Shown here in pieces: positions 4,759-5,232 of a DNA stretch of 5,232 bases. This DNA is from an uncultured bacterium (GTDB taxonomy: Bacteria; Eisenbacteria; RBG-16-71-46; CAIMUX01). Location of the stretch: contig CAMPIC010000260.1 of assembly GCA_946886185.1 (NCBI GenBank), positions 1 through 5,232 of the forward strand. Direction: 5' to 3'. The position numbers were made by a program, and so were the translations under genes. The notes beneath the pieces are model-generated. The model searched no databases. It worked only from the letters and a program-made list of their open reading frames with translations, and was not told the DNA's origin. Position 1 is the first letter of the stretch; every line of letters starts with the position of its first letter.

Positions 4759-5232
4759 TCACTCTTGGAAGCGCGACTTGACGCGACCCCATGACGTATC
4801 GACGGTAGGGACTGGGCCGGAACAGCCTTCTCCCAAAGCTCCGATGATTCCGCACGCGGCTCCGTCGGGATGGTTTCCAGGAAGGCAGCCCGACGGTGTC
4901 GATAGCGTGTAGTCGTCTTCGGTCGCGTCGCAAAACAAGGGATCGACGGAAATGTTGCCGTTCATGCCGGTCGGATCCGGTCCATACCAGTTGAAAACGT
5001 TGTTCCAAACATCGTTGCACGAGGCGTAACTGGCCCCTTGAGACAGTCCCATTCCGACTTCGCAACCTACGACGATGTTTTGGGCAATCATGACAAACTC
5101 AATGTCCGCGACGACTCCGTAGGAACAGTCCACGATCGTGTTGGAATATGCTTCCAGGACTCCATGGGGAGCGATGATCCCTTGTTCGCATCGAACGATC
5201 AGATTCCCCACGAATGTGCCACTGCCCTTGAA
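4759..5232 (-). CDS. Right-handed parallel beta-helix repeat protein, C-terminal part (5' truncated by window edge)
   Basis: The minus-strand frame stays open to the right edge, giving 157 visible residues; the GTG at 5209-5211 is internal, since the reading before it (FKGSGTF) continues the repeats. Short turns recur, such as NLIVRCEQGI, NTIVDCSYGVV and NIVVGCEVGMG, the pattern of pectate-lyase-like beta-helices where each rung exposes an Asn or Cys turn. Then come CNDVWNNVFNWYG, NGNISVDPLFCDATEDDYTL, and a PGNHPDGAACGIIGALGEGC cap, typical of large secreted proteins annotated as 'right-handed parallel beta-helix repeat-containing'. Eight cysteines suggest an extracytoplasmic location. The final 17 residues, containing TSWGRVKSRF, look like a separate tail, possibly a sorting or anchoring signal. 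A signal peptide would be outside the window. Ligand or enzymatic activity is unknown. It converges on the channel gene with 94 bp between stops. Confidence 0.85.
   Translation of the reverse strand, partial: FKGSGTFVGNLIVRCEQGIIAPHGVLEAYSNTIVDCSYGVVADIEFVMIAQNIVVGCEVGMGLSQGASYASCNDVWNNVFNWYGPDPTGMNGNISVDPLFCDATEDDYTLSTPSGCLPGNHPDGAACGIIGALGEGCSGPVPTVDTSWGRVKSRFQE

Overview
The window is GC-rich, densely coding bacterial DNA. It carries four protein genes that can be supported by homology, two of them cut by the window edges. The organism cannot be named with certainty. A Bacteroidetes/Gemmatimonadetes-style 'alternative GlmU' protein, a GalT/GlgA-like pair and a cysteine-rich beta-helix protein with a W-G-R-x-K-S tail together suggest an uncultured FCB-group lineage such as Candidatus Eisenbacteria. 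That placement is inference from remembered family features.

Layout, left to right. (1) 1-633 (+) is the C-terminal, left-handed beta-helix part of a GlmU-like sugar-nucleotidyltransferase/acyltransferase; its N-terminus lies off the left edge. (2) 634-774 is a short gap containing a diverged partial duplication of the GlmU-end/galT-start junction: a 21-bp exact direct repeat plus a vestigial second copy of the galT ribosome binding site and first 16 codons. (3) 775-1785 (+) is a complete galT-family hexose-1-phosphate nucleotidylyltransferase. (4) 1786-2230 is 445 bp with no credible gene. (5) 2231-3715 (+) is a full-length glycogen/starch synthase (GlgA, GT5) homologue in which nearly all catalytic and ADP-glucose-binding residues are replaced, although the fold motifs around them are kept. 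It looks like a pseudoenzyme. (6) 3716-3929 is an intergenic stretch with a 41-bp tandem repeat built around a hairpin-forming palindrome. (7) 3930-4664 (+) is a six-transmembrane voltage-gated-type K+ channel with a seven-arginine S4 and an unusual selectivity filter, TTGGFGD. (8) 4665-4758 is a short convergent gap with a further dispersed copy of the palindrome. (9) 4759-5232 (-) is the C-terminal part of a probably secreted right-handed parallel beta-helix protein whose start lies off the right edge.

The first three genes fit a sugar-nucleotide/glycogen-type neighbourhood: GlmU-like UDP-sugar synthesis, then sugar-1-phosphate nucleotidyl transfer, then a GlgA-fold protein. They are probably not one tight operon, because the gaps are 141 and 445 bp. 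The channel and the beta-helix protein appear functionally unrelated. The items most worth a second look are the catalytically stripped GlgA homologue, the altered channel filter, the duplicated galT leader and the palindromic 41-bp repeat family.
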